Assembly (NCBI GenBank): GCA_028285085.1
Contig: JANQQI010000132.1
Span: 62,001-126,000 of the forward strand
Source: Saprospiraceae bacterium
Lineage (GTDB): Bacteria; Bacteroidota; Bacteroidia; Chitinophagales; Saprospiraceae
Reading direction: 5' to 3'
Length of the DNA: 64,000 nt
Of the stretch, positions 53,480-62,560 are shown piece after piece (the stretch's first letter is position 1; each line of letters opens with the position of its first letter). The notes under the pieces are model-generated. The model was not told where the DNA came from, made no database searches, and saw only the letters and a program-made list of their open reading frames with translations. A program made the position numbers and the translations under genes.

Positions 53480-54262
53480 ATGATACAACAAGCCTTTCTT
53501 CAGCCCGCTATTGAAGCGGTAAAAGCCATGCCTGATGCCCTTGGTTTGGCCATTGGTGGCTCTTGGATTTACAAGGAAATTGATCAGTTTTCCGACCTTG
53601 ACCTCATCTTAGTTACCCAAGATCGTGTAGCCGGGCAAACGGATAAAATGCTCAATACCGCCCAGCAGCTGGGCGAATTGCTCAATGGCTTTACCGGTGA
53701 GCATGTAGGGGAACCTCGTCTTTTGATTTGTTTATACGACAATCCGCTCCTGCATGTAGACATCAAATTTCTCACATTGCCAGAATTAGAAAAACGCGTA
53801 GAAGATCCCGAAATCCTTTGGGAACGTGATGGTAGGCTGACGGAAGTCATCCGCAACACCCCATCCCATTGGCCACCACTTGGTCATCAATGGTTAGAAG
53901 ATCGTTTTTGGACTTGGGTGCATTACGCTACTTTGAAAATTGGACGAGGGGAGTACCTTGAAGCACTCGACTTTTTAGCCTATCTCCGAACTTATGTGCT
54001 TTCGCCCTTGCTGCAAATCAAAAATGGACACCTACCTAGAGGCTCGAGAAAAGTAGAATTCAATTTAGTCCCAGCTGATTTGACCCAGTTGACCAATACC
54101 ATTCCTGCTTACAACATCACGGCGATTGTTAAAGCGCTTGAAAATGCTGTAGCACTTTATGATCAATTACGGGTAACTGTTTATTCGGACAATGTCATTC
54201 TAAAAGACAAAGTAAGAAGTCGGGTACTGGATTATCTCCAAGAAATAAAAGCGGGGCTTTAA
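53480..54262 (+). CDS. Nucleotidyltransferase-fold protein, aminoglycoside-adenylyltransferase-like
   Basis: About 260 residues from ATG 53480; a GTG at 53444 would add 12 residues. The nucleotidyltransferase signature is complete: GGSW (near 26) followed by SDLDLIL with two acidic ligands, and a third acid in HVDIKFL. The C-terminal half is helical, as in streptomycin/spectinomycin adenylyltransferases. It may modify a small molecule or a protein; no resistance can be claimed. It is convergent with the TANGO2-like gene, overlapping by 4 bp. Confidence 0.7.
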   Translation: MIQQAFLQPAIEAVKAMPDALGLAIGGSWIYKEIDQFSDLDLILVTQDRVAGQTDKMLNTAQQLGELLNGFTGEHVGEPRLLICLYDNPLLHVDIKFLTLPELEKRVEDPEILWERDGRLTEVIRNTPSHWPPLGHQWLEDRFWTWVHYATLKIGRGEYLEALDFLAYLRTYVLSPLLQIKNGHLPRGSRKVEFNLVPADLTQLTNTIPAYNITAIVKALENAVALYDQLRVTVYSDNVILKDKVRSRVLDYLQEIKAGL

Positions 54263-55017
54263 ATTTGTACTTCAAACGTTTCGGTGGTGATTACTTTTTC
54301 GGGTACGTAGGAGCGCTCCTCAAGGTATATTTCTCCCCGGCGATCAATCGTCAGCAGGGTAGACAAGCGCGTTCCGTATTGTTCACTTTGGATAAATAAT
54401 GGCGACAAGCGACGTTCCCATTCCAGAGAAACGCCCGTTGCGGGCAAAGTAGCGTCGGGAGCACGCTCGGCATTGAGCAAAAGCTGAAAAATCTGCTCGC
54501 GGTCAAAAACCGAGGCTTGCAAAACCTGAGCTAAGCCAACTTTGCCTTTTTCCACCTTTGGCCAGGGGGTGTTGAGTAGATGATTACTGAGGCCGTGCAG
54601 ACCGGGGGGAACCAATTGGGGCGCGGCACCACGATTGGAAAAATAATATAGCTCCGTTCCTCGCCCGACCAGCAAATTGAAGCCATTGTACGCATTCGTA
54701 CCAGCATGAATATCGTTGAGATAATCGGAAGCTGAACGTTCATCGCGTAAAAAATCGGCTACCAAAGCGCCCCTTGAGGGGGCATCGGTCAAGATGCGCT
54801 CCGGCTCGCGGTAATTAGTTAAAGCGGCGAAATCGCCCCGCCGGTTGACGCCCATCCAGGTACCGCCACCTTGTAAGTCCCTTCCGGCAAGAACGTCGGG
54901 CGTATCCCTCCACCAATGGGCGGCGGCCGTTGGCCGCGCATAAAATTCATCGCGGTTCGCCGCAACGATCAATGGGTATTCGGGATGGGCATCCCGCGCA
55001 AAAAGAATCAGGCACAT
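54259..55017 (-). CDS. TANGO2-like NRDE protein
   Basis: A 252-residue protein beginning MCLILFARDAHPEYPL, with the namesake NRDE in AANRDEFYARP (near 20-30), GGTWMGVNRRGDFAALTNYR and the C-terminal RLSTLLTIDRRGEI. TANGO2-like (NRDE family) proteins belong to the Ntn-hydrolase-like fold; the nucleophile would be Cys2. Roles in heme or lipid handling have been proposed for relatives; none can be assigned here. A single gene reading away from the lipoprotein at 55111. Confidence 0.85.
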   Translation of the reverse strand: MCLILFARDAHPEYPLIVAANRDEFYARPTAAAHWWRDTPDVLAGRDLQGGGTWMGVNRRGDFAALTNYREPERILTDAPSRGALVADFLRDERSASDYLNDIHAGTNAYNGFNLLVGRGTELYYFSNRGAAPQLVPPGLHGLSNHLLNTPWPKVEKGKVGLAQVLQASVFDREQIFQLLLNAERAPDATLPATGVSLEWERRLSPLFIQSEQYGTRLSTLLTIDRRGEIYLEERSYVPEKVITTETFEVQI

Positions 55018-55067
55018 AGTACAAATTTACCATAGCCCGACCGGATTTTTTGCTTAAAGCAAAAGAA

Positions 55068-55098
55068 AATCCCTACGGATTCGTAGTCCATAGGGATT
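55068..55098 (-). terminator. Intrinsic terminator of the CARDB-like lipoprotein
   Basis: AATCCCTA (55068-55075) pairs with TAGGGATT (55091-55098); on the minus strand it is followed by TTCTTTTGC. It is 13 bp after the stop at 55111. Confidence 0.75.
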
Positions 55099-55110
55099 AG
55101 GTGCTATTCG

Positions 55111-55740
55111 TTAGCATCCACTACACATATTGTAGCGCGCCGTATTATTGTTCGTTTCAGACGCCTCAGGATAAACGTTCGCTGGATCAACTGCCGCCAA
55201 AATGGACAAAATTGGACCATAGCCAACCGGAACACAATCACATGGTCCAATGAAAAACGGACGGGTGAAGGTGAAAGAGCCACCAGCAGGGATATTGACA
55301 TCAGGAATCGTTTGGTCTAAAAAGCTGGTAGAAGAACCGTTGAAAAAGAACCAGCGTACCGTCAGGGTATCCAGAAAGCCAATACTACCGATGTTGTCAA
55401 CTTGTACGCTAGCGCTAAAGAATCGAACACCGGTTTGACAACTCACATCCGGTAGGGGAACGCCATTGCAACCGGTAGTCGTCCCCGGAATAGTGGTGGT
55501 CACCACTTGTGCCCGAAAATCAAGTGCCGGAACAGGACCGCCGCCAAAAGGGGGAAAAGGACCAACTGAGACAGGATTAGCGTCGGGCATCTCGTCGATG
55601 GTCGTAAAACCAGCCATTGGGTCATCAGCCGGCATAACCGTTGCTTCGGTTTCCGCCTCCGTTTGCAGATTTTCTTTTTGACAAGCATTGAACATCAAGC
55701 CAAAGCACAATACAAGTACAGGAATAAGCAGTTTTTTCAT
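55111..55740 (-). CDS. Lipoprotein with CARDB-like domain
   Basis: A 209-residue lipoprotein: signal peptide with lipobox FNAC (Cys20), a Glu/Thr/Ala/Pro-rich linker (to about 75), then a beta-sandwich like CARDB adhesion domains (VDNIGSIGFLDTLTVRWFF, then IPAGGSFTFTRPF and YPEASETNNNT). Six cysteines occur in the mature domain, including CNGVPLPDVSC and CDC and a C-terminal CSGC. Surface location is likely. No partner gene. Confidence 0.7.
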   Translation of the reverse strand: MKKLLIPVLVLCFGLMFNACQKENLQTEAETEATVMPADDPMAGFTTIDEMPDANPVSVGPFPPFGGGPVPALDFRAQVVTTTIPGTTTGCNGVPLPDVSCQTGVRFFSASVQVDNIGSIGFLDTLTVRWFFFNGSSTSFLDQTIPDVNIPAGGSFTFTRPFFIGPCDCVPVGYGPILSILAAVDPANVYPEASETNNNTARYNMCSGC

Positions 55741-56107
55741 GATGAGAAGATTTAGGGTGAATAAAAATTAACAGACCAAAATTTTCCCTAATCTCCCTAC
55801 TTATCTTTCCCTTCGCTATTACAATTCCCCGCTAATCTGTTCCCGACGCCTTGCAAGCATTGTCTTTATTTACCATTAGCAACTCCCGTTTTTATTTAAA
55901 AAACCTATTACAAACAGCCTTTAATCTTCTTTTTCATTAAAGAATGTCAGGCAATTTTTCGTTTGATTTTCACAGAAACCACAAACAACACAACACAAAA
56001 AAAAGGCCTTCCCAAGTGAGAAGGCCTTTCATATCTAACTATTGCGTCCCAAAATATTTCCTGTATCGCTGGTGCGAACAGGTCGTTTATAAAAATCCAT
56101 GCTACAA
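55741..56107. other. Intergenic region with a terminator
   Basis: About 370 bases between two minus-strand lipoprotein genes. The only clear element is the hairpin at 56002-56029, annotated separately. The part at 55741-55990 contains the promoter region of the gene at 55740; no convincing -7 element was found. No further gene was seen. Confidence 0.4.
56002..56029 (-). terminator. Strong intrinsic terminator of the acidic lipoprotein
   Basis: AAAGGCCTTC (56002-56011) pairs with GAAGGCCTTT (56020-56029) around an 8-nt loop. On the minus strand the stem runs into TTTTTTTTG. It lies 79 bp after the stop at 56108. Confidence 0.85.
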
Positions 56108-56908
56108 TTATCGGCGTTTACGAAGTTTGAACAACTTTCCTTTAGATTGCTTACCCCAATCATCAAAACATTCTTCCAAGATGGCTTCCAGTTCTTCTTC
56201 ATCATTGACTGTCACCTGGGTATCATCTTCTTCCAAGATCAATTCAATAGGGTAATTGAGCTCTGGAAATTCTTCTTCCTCGTCGTCATCCCACATTTCA
56301 AAAGCTTCGTACAGTTCATCTTCGTTATTGATCGTCAGCTCCGAACCATCTGGTAAGGTGAGGGTAATTGGAAAAACGATTTCAAAACAGTCTGACAACT
56401 CATACTCTTCACATTCTTCGTCATCACAGTCATCCTCTTCATCATCCTCATCGTATTCATCATAGCAATACTCCAGCAGTTCTTCAAAATCTTCATCACT
56501 CTCTATAGTAACCATCTCATCTTCGACTTCTACTTGGATAGGATAGCTAAAGGTGGGGAAATCATCTTCCACGTCAGGGTTTTGCTCAAACCAAGCATCG
56601 AGCAAGTCTTCCAAGCCGTCATCATCGTTTGCGTCAGCGGTCGTTCCATCCGGGAAAACAATCGTTACCGGATAGACCAGATCAAAGCAAAGGTCATCGC
56701 AATCTCCATCGTAATCGTCATCAGAACTTGAGGAGTTGAAGCTATAAAAAGAGGAATCATTGCCGGGATTAGGCGTAGTGGCACCGTTGGTCGTTTCTAC
56801 GGGTGTATTAGTGTCTGATAAATCGACGTCGCTGTCCTTGTTGCAGGCAGTAAAGAAAATAGTGGTGGCGATCAACATCAAACTAATTTTCCAGATTTTC
56901 GTCATCAT
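56108..56908 (-). CDS. Very acidic lipoprotein with duplicated domain
   Basis: A 266-residue lipoprotein (lipobox FTAC, Cys22). After a Ser/Asn/Asp-rich linker there are two homologous blocks of about 80 residues: one starts CFDLVYPVTIVFPDGT (near 74), the other CFEIVFPITLTLPDGS (near 169). Each contains two related halves (YPVTIVFPDG-type and YPIQVEV/YPIELIL-type), followed by a D/E-rich helix ending EELLEYC or EAILEEC. Overall charge is extremely negative, yet the last dozen residues are strongly basic (KLFKLRKRR). Function is unknown; calcium or cation binding is a guess. A strong terminator follows. Confidence 0.7.
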   Translation of the reverse strand: MMTKIWKISLMLIATTIFFTACNKDSDVDLSDTNTPVETTNGATTPNPGNDSSFYSFNSSSSDDDYDGDCDDLCFDLVYPVTIVFPDGTTADANDDDGLEDLLDAWFEQNPDVEDDFPTFSYPIQVEVEDEMVTIESDEDFEELLEYCYDEYDEDDEEDDCDDEECEEYELSDCFEIVFPITLTLPDGSELTINNEDELYEAFEMWDDDEEEEFPELNYPIELILEEDDTQVTVNDEEELEAILEECFDDWGKQSKGKLFKLRKRR

Positions 56909-57251
56909 TTTATTTTTTTCGGTGTTAGAAATAATTTTGAAAATGGATACTTGCTATTAGGCCTAAAATAGCTGGGTCGTTATCCGTTTTCGATTACCAG
57001 ACAAGGAGAAAGTTTGTTCCCCCTATCGAAAAACTATTTTTTTTGATTTTTTTTAAAGGGATAGTAAAAAGGTGCTGTGGAAAGTGTATTGAAAGAATAT
57101 ATTTCATGAGGATGGAAAGTGGCAAAAATGGTTTTCCATTGGATAAGCAGCTTAGCTAGATCGCTTCTGGTAATAAATAGGCTGAGATAATTATTTCGTA
57201 TGTGGATGCAGCGACGGGCCTGATGGAAGGGCAAAAACACTACAACGATCC
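56909..57251. other. Intergenic region without visible gene
   Basis: About 340 bases between the acidic lipoprotein start and the TonB receptor stop. It contains T/A runs near 57028-57056. The 68-codon frame at 57034-57240 has no support. No hairpin with a T-tract was found for the receptor. Confidence 0.35.
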
Positions 57252-59873
57252 CTAAAATTGAATTTCATAAGAGAAGGAAGGTAGAATAGGTAAAAGATGG
57301 ATAGGACGCAGATCAATGACTTCATCATCGTCAAAATCAAGCTGGTAAAAAGCCGTGTTGCGGCGGTTATAGAGATTATACACACCCAGTTTAAAGTGAT
57401 GCTGAATGTTTTTCCCAGGAAGAAGATATTTCAAATTTAAATCCAAACGATGATACGCGTTGGATCGTTTCTCGTTTTTATCCCCAGGATCCGTGACATC
57501 AACTTGATTAAATGTATTGATCAGCTCATTGTTCCAGACGACCAGCTGGGGCTGCGCCGAGCCGTATACCCAGCTCGTACTTACTTGCAGTCGATCATTG
57601 ATCCGATGAAACAGTTGAAGATTAATCTGATGACGGCGATCATAGCGATAAGCAAATTGCTCGCCTAAGTTCAACTTGGCAAAATCGCGGAGTGATTGGG
57701 AAAGTGTATAATTCATCACTACACCCGTCCGGCCAATTAGTTTTTTTAATTGTAGCTCCATACCAAAAGCCCGCCCTTGGCCGCTAACTAGCTCGCGCTC
57801 CAAGTCATCTTCATCCTCGATGGATTGTATATTATCCATGAAGGTGAGAATGTTGCCCATCGTTTTGTAGTAAGTCTCTGCACTAAATTCAAGCTGCTGA
57901 GGACTAAGATAATTAACCCCTAACCCAAACTGCCAGCCATCTTGAGGGCGTAACTCATCTGTCGCTGGAACCCAAAGATCATCTGGTGTACTGAGCCCCG
58001 AATTCCCTACCCGGTGAAGATATTGTACCATTCGGCTCAGGTCGGCACGTACTTGCCATTGATCGGCCAACTGATGAATAAGACTAAGACGAGGTTCTAA
58101 AAAGACATAAGCACCACCATTTTCCGGTCCAAAAGTGGATAGCCGCAAGCCGGGATTTAATTGCCAGCGCGGTGCAAACCGCCATTCATCTTCCACATAA
58201 ACAAAAGCTTCCAATGCGGCAATCTGTGGTGCTTCAAGTGCATCGCTCAAGCTGGCCAGACTAATATCTTCATCCAGCAATTCCAATTCCGAGTCTTGAT
58301 CAAAAAAGGCCGCGCCAACTTCAAATTCGTGCAGTGTCAATCCCGCTCCAAAACGCCAATAATGCTGAGGAGAAGGGATGAAATCAAAATCAGTACGCAG
58401 GGCGATATCCCGAATGTTAGTCGAATAACCAAGGAAGAAGAATTCATCTTCTTCAACGAGATCTGGATCACTGTAGAATTCTTCAAAATTCACATTATCA
58501 AATTGATACTGACTGTAGGTCAAAATCGTATTGGAAAAAAGACGATCATTAAAGAGGTGGTTCCAACGTAATGCCGTAATCAAATTCCCCCAAGTTAATT
58601 CTGATTCAAACTCACTATCGTCAATTTGTTCTCGAGAATTTTCAAAGCTATCTCCGCCATAATAAGCACTCAAATACAAACGATCCTTTTGTGAAAAGGC
58701 ATAACTCACTTTTCCGTTGAAATCGAAAAATCCATAACTCAATTCACCGTCTTGACCATTTAAAAAGGCGCGCCGATTAATATCGTTCAATAAAAAATCC
58801 GAGTGGGTCTGACGATAAGACAGTAAGATACTGCCTCGTTTATTGGCTAAGGGGCCTTCCACGATGGCGTTGCCACTAAGCAATCCCAGACTAGCCTGAC
58901 CAGTCCATTCACGGCGATTACCTTCCCGGGTATGAACATCGAAAACCGAAGATAGTCGCCCCCCGTAGCGCGCCGGAAAGCCGCCTTTAAGCAGGCGGGC
59001 GCTACGTAGCGCGCGAGGATTGAAAATCGAAAATAAGCTAAGGAGGTGATCAGAATTATAAACGGGGACGCCATCTAGCAGCATTAGATTTTGATCGGCA
59101 TTGCCACCTCGCACGTGTAATCCACCCAATCCATCGGCCCCCGCTTGCACACCGGGGCTGAGCTGGGAAGCACGCAGCAAATCCGCTTCGCCTCCCAAAT
59201 CTGGCTGATCTTCAATATATTGCAGGTCGATCAACTCACCGTTACTGGCCGGGAGCTGATGTTGGCGGCCGGGAGTAACTATAACTTCGGAGAGCATAAC
59301 GGCAGGACGTAAGGTGACATTGTGGGTTCGATGGGCCTGCAATTGCAACTCTTCTTTTTGCAGATTACTTCCCAGATAGCTATAATTCAGTTCGACTTTA
59401 CCCGCAGGTAGGGTCAGGCTATAAAAACCGTATTCGTTGGAATGGGTGCCAGCAGAATAGTCCGCGGTAAAAATACTAGCACCAACCAAGCGCTCTCCGG
59501 TATCACTGTCTTCGATATATCCACTGATGGTATACCGCTTGGGTTTTAGTGCGCGTGTAAAGATAATTTGATCTCCAATCAGTTCGTAACGCACCGAAGC
59601 TTGCTGAATGATCGCGTCCAAAATACTTTGAATCGTATGATTCTCTAAGCGGAGCGTCACCGGTGATTGCCCAGAAAAAAAGCGATCACTAAAGGCAAAT
59701 TGCAGGTCCGTACGCTCCGCGAGTAAACGCAAGGCATCTGGAATAGAGACTTGTTCGACGGTAAAATCAAGTCGATTTTGCAGACGGTCTTGAGCCTGAA
59801 CCTGGACCAGTCCAAGCCAACACACACAACAGCAAATAGTAATTTTTAAAATCTGGGATCGCAATATTCGCAT
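57252..59873 (-). CDS. TonB-dependent outer-membrane receptor with STN domain
   Basis: About 873 residues from ATG 59873, where the signal peptide begins; ATG 59897 adds eight residues. Order: signal peptide, STN secretin/TonB-like signalling domain (about 33-100, FTVEQVSIPDALRLL), carboxypeptidase-regulatory-like domain (about 108-190), TonB plug (about 205-320, GGLHVRGGNADQNLMLLDGVPVYN), then the beta-barrel ending SYEIQF with terminal Phe. The STN domain passes a signal to the FecR-like protein encoded 6 bp upstream in the same operon. No SusD-type lipoprotein gene follows, so a FecA-like uptake/signalling receptor is more likely than a polysaccharide system. The substrate is unknown. Confidence 0.9.
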   Translation of the reverse strand: MRILRSQILKITICCCVCWLGLVQVQAQDRLQNRLDFTVEQVSIPDALRLLAERTDLQFAFSDRFFSGQSPVTLRLENHTIQSILDAIIQQASVRYELIGDQIIFTRALKPKRYTISGYIEDSDTGERLVGASIFTADYSAGTHSNEYGFYSLTLPAGKVELNYSYLGSNLQKEELQLQAHRTHNVTLRPAVMLSEVIVTPGRQHQLPASNGELIDLQYIEDQPDLGGEADLLRASQLSPGVQAGADGLGGLHVRGGNADQNLMLLDGVPVYNSDHLLSLFSIFNPRALRSARLLKGGFPARYGGRLSSVFDVHTREGNRREWTGQASLGLLSGNAIVEGPLANKRGSILLSYRQTHSDFLLNDINRRAFLNGQDGELSYGFFDFNGKVSYAFSQKDRLYLSAYYGGDSFENSREQIDDSEFESELTWGNLITALRWNHLFNDRLFSNTILTYSQYQFDNVNFEEFYSDPDLVEEDEFFFLGYSTNIRDIALRTDFDFIPSPQHYWRFGAGLTLHEFEVGAAFFDQDSELELLDEDISLASLSDALEAPQIAALEAFVYVEDEWRFAPRWQLNPGLRLSTFGPENGGAYVFLEPRLSLIHQLADQWQVRADLSRMVQYLHRVGNSGLSTPDDLWVPATDELRPQDGWQFGLGVNYLSPQQLEFSAETYYKTMGNILTFMDNIQSIEDEDDLERELVSGQGRAFGMELQLKKLIGRTGVVMNYTLSQSLRDFAKLNLGEQFAYRYDRRHQINLQLFHRINDRLQVSTSWVYGSAQPQLVVWNNELINTFNQVDVTDPGDKNEKRSNAYHRLDLNLKYLLPGKNIQHHFKLGVYNLYNRRNTAFYQLDFDDDEVIDLRPIHLLPILPSFSYEIQF

Positions 59874-59902
59874 AACTCTATCCGCATGGTCAGTCAAAGT
59901 GG

Positions 59903-60907
59903 CTATTCACAACGTCCTCCTGTCAATTGGTATTCACGAGGATTTACTTCTTTATAACTCATGTCGAGGATACGGCCTAATATATATAAGACTCTAGTCA
60001 CCTCTTCTTCACTAAAATTAGCAGTGATTGTGCAATCAGCTAGATCTTCGTTTTCCAAGAGGATCTCAACACCGTACACTCCTTCGACCAGCTCCAAGAC
60101 CTCAGATAAAGGTATACTTGTAAAAGATAGTACCTTGCTCTGCCACGCCAGATTATTAGGTGAGGCATTGGGAATCATCTTCAGAGCATTTTTTGCTTTA
60201 TTCAGAACACCAGCCTCACCAGGATTTAGCACCAGATGGGCTTCACTTTGGTTGGATTTGAATTTCACTCGACCAGTTTTCACCTGCACTTCTGCGTCTG
60301 GCTCATTGGCGTAATCTCGCACGTTAAACGATGTCCCCAACACAGTGACTGTACCGGAGGGCATAATAATTTCAAACGGCTGATCGGGATTCTGGGTTAC
60401 ATCAAAAAAAGCTTCACCCGTTAATTCAACCCGACGATTTTCACGACCAAAGTCTTTCGAATATTCGAGTTTCGAATCTCCGTTGAGCCAGACAATAGTG
60501 CCATCCGCTAAGCTGACTTGTTTCCGATCCAAAGTAGAGGTCGCTACAACCGCTTTACCTATAATGCCCGTCCTCGGCAAGAATAAAATGCTACAAACGG
60601 CAATGATGAATACACTGGCGGCAATCGCAATGCCTCGCCAATAGCGTGGCCTTCGCATAGGAACGACCTTGGCCTCAGATTGATCATCAGCTATTTTAGC
60701 CTCTAGTTGCGCAAAGTCAACGTCCAGATCAAGGTCCGGCTCTTGCTTAGAATGTCCGCTTAATTCCCAGGCTTGTTCGATTTGCTCGGCCAAAAGTCCG
60801 TGCCCCGGATCAGCCTCAAGCCAGCCATCTAGCTGCTTGGTCTCTTCCGAGTCGATTTCGCCCGAGAGTCGTTTTTGAATTAGATTTATGTAAAAGTCTT
60901 CTGACAT
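59903..60907 (-). CDS. FecR-like anti-sigma factor
   Basis: A 334-residue protein: cytoplasmic anti-sigma part (about 1-85), one membrane helix (about 89-109, GIAIAASVFIIAVCSILFL), FecR domain (about 118-215, LDRKQVSLADGTIVWLNGDSKLEYS, GEAFFDVTQ, VLGTSFNVRDY) and the C-terminal DUF4974-type STN-like domain (about 255-330, SFTSIPLSEVLELVEGVYGVEI). It holds the ECF sigma factor at the membrane and takes the signal from the receptor. Sigma, FecR and receptor genes are in transcription order. Confidence 0.9.
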   Translation of the reverse strand: MSEDFYINLIQKRLSGEIDSEETKQLDGWLEADPGHGLLAEQIEQAWELSGHSKQEPDLDLDVDFAQLEAKIADDQSEAKVVPMRRPRYWRGIAIAASVFIIAVCSILFLPRTGIIGKAVVATSTLDRKQVSLADGTIVWLNGDSKLEYSKDFGRENRRVELTGEAFFDVTQNPDQPFEIIMPSGTVTVLGTSFNVRDYANEPDAEVQVKTGRVKFKSNQSEAHLVLNPGEAGVLNKAKNALKMIPNASPNNLAWQSKVLSFTSIPLSEVLELVEGVYGVEILLENEDLADCTITANFSEEEVTRVLYILGRILDMSYKEVNPREYQLTGGRCE

Positions 60908-61000
60908 AGGCGTTAATTTGAATCATTCAACTTGAGTTTAATAGTTTTTGCTACTACTATGACAAGTGTTTTGTAGCAATCCCCTATCCCAAGTCAAAAT

Positions 61001-61597
61001 TTAGCCCAGCCACCAGCAGTACCACCACAGCAGTAAGCCACCGGCGGAGCGATAGGCAACTATAGCCGCACGTAGTACTTTCATGGCTTTGGTCATTTGA
61101 TTTTCGATTGTTTTGGTTGAAATGCCTAGCTTGGTCGCAATTTCCTGATGAGATAAACCTTCTAAACGACAGAGTGTAAACACCAAGCGACAGCGTTCTG
61201 GCAATGAAGCAATCGCCTGATCGATCATCTGCTGTAGTTCATCCCGCTCTAGATCCTGCTGCACACTATTTGACGTGCTTTCCTCTTGCTCAAGCGTCTC
61301 CGGTTGATTGAAATCCAGACGGCGCGCTTTGATGACATTGAGGGTTTTATTAACCACCGCCCTCCGTAAGTAGGGCTTCAGACGAGACATCACTTGTAGC
61401 GTTTCTCTTCTTCGCCAAACTTCCAAAAAAACATCTTGGGCTAGATCGCGAGCCTGCTCAGCATCACCCAAAATATTGTAGGCTGTCACTACCAAATACT
61501 TATAGTAGCGATCAAACAACGTCCGATAAGCCACTTTGTCGCTACGGCGTAGCGATTCTAGCAACTCTTGATCCGTCATTGCCTGGTATTCCGCCAT
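61001..61597 (-). CDS. ECF sigma-70 factor
   Basis: A 198-residue extracytoplasmic-function sigma factor. Region 2 is at about 25-90 (LFDRYYKYLVVTAYNILGDAEQARDLAQDVF) and region 4 at about 125-180 (LPERCRLVFTLCRLEGLSHQEIATKLGISTKTIENQM). The C-terminal hydrophobic tail (LLLWWYCWWLG) is unusual and Trp-rich and might touch the membrane or the FecR partner. It is the first gene of the sigma-FecR-receptor operon, 93 bp before FecR. Confidence 0.9.
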   Translation of the reverse strand: MAEYQAMTDQELLESLRRSDKVAYRTLFDRYYKYLVVTAYNILGDAEQARDLAQDVFLEVWRRRETLQVMSRLKPYLRRAVVNKTLNVIKARRLDFNQPETLEQEESTSNSVQQDLERDELQQMIDQAIASLPERCRLVFTLCRLEGLSHQEIATKLGISTKTIENQMTKAMKVLRAAIVAYRSAGGLLLWWYCWWLG

Positions 61598-61845
61598 ATT
61601 GATTTTCGATTTGGAGATATTGGAATGCGACTATCCTAACAAATACCTCGTAACGAAAGTAAGAATATTTAACGATAGAATTTCTCGTAATATTTAATGT
61701 CATTTTAAAAGGTATCTTTTTATAATGATAAAAAAACGTTCTCTTCTTCTCATACTCCTCTGAACTTGAATTATCTTACTGAAACGATCTTCGCCCACAT
61801 GAAAATGTGGAACGGTCATCGTCATTCTTTATCGATATTTGGGTT

Positions 61846-62487
61846 ATGGAATTAATCAGAATTGCCATCATTGAAGATGATCCCGTCATTCGGGAAAGCT
61901 TAGAAAACTATCTCGGTGTTAATCCGACGATGCAATTAAAACTAGTTGCGAGCAGCGTCGAAGCTTTTCTGGATATTGCCCGGCAACCGGACCGGCCGGC
62001 TTTAGATATTTTGCTGCAAGATATCGGCCTGCCCGGCATGAACGGCATCCAGGGGATTCAGCATATTCGTAAATTTTATCCCGATTTGGATATCGTGATG
62101 CTCACGACTTTTGAAGAAGATGATAAGATTTTCAATGCCCTATGTGCCGGGGCCTGTTCTTATATTTCTAAGCGGACTTCTCTCGCAAAAATACAAGAGG
62201 CGATTTTTATTATCCACCGGGGTGGCTCGTACATGTCACCGTCCATCGCACGTAAGATTGCCCAGCATTTCATGCCCAAGGCCGAGCCCGCTCAGGAGGC
62301 TATCCTCACCCCCCGACAAAAGCAAATCGTGCAAGGTTTGGTAGATGGTATGAGCTATAAAATGATTGCCGCTCATTACGATATTTCTCTGGATACCGTC
62401 CGGGATCACATCAAACGTATTTATCGCACCCTACAGGTCAATAGTAAAGCAGAGGTCATCCGCAAAGCATTAGAAGGAGATATTTAA
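61846..62487 (+). CDS. NarL/LuxR-type response regulator
   Basis: About 213 residues from ATG 61846 (MELIRIAIIEDDP), preferred over a GTG at 61807. Receiver domain with acidic EDD near 10 and phosphoacceptor Asp59 (LQDIGLPGMNG), Thr in MLTTFEE and Lys in YISKRTS; LuxR helix-turn-helix near 145-205 (LTPRQKQIVQGLVDGMSYKM, DTVRDHIKRIY). Probably the partner of the two-component-type propeller sensor starting at 63312 on the same strand. It is divergent from the sigma factor gene. Confidence 0.85.
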   Translation: MELIRIAIIEDDPVIRESLENYLGVNPTMQLKLVASSVEAFLDIARQPDRPALDILLQDIGLPGMNGIQGIQHIRKFYPDLDIVMLTTFEEDDKIFNALCAGACSYISKRTSLAKIQEAIFIIHRGGSYMSPSIARKIAQHFMPKAEPAQEAILTPRQKQIVQGLVDGMSYKMIAAHYDISLDTVRDHIKRIYRTLQVNSKAEVIRKALEGDI

Positions 62488-62560
62488 TCCAACAAACTAA
62501 TAGAGAAAACTAAACCCGCTTCGTTCAGAAGCTTTTTATAACCCAAAAAAATCAATCACT

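Noticed and set aside
53480-54262. Antibiotic-resistance adenylyltransferase
   Set aside because: The fold signature is present, but substrate-specific residues cannot be judged; no resistance claim is made.
57034-57240. 68-codon minus-strand frame after the acidic lipoprotein
   Set aside because: No start context, no family, low complexity.
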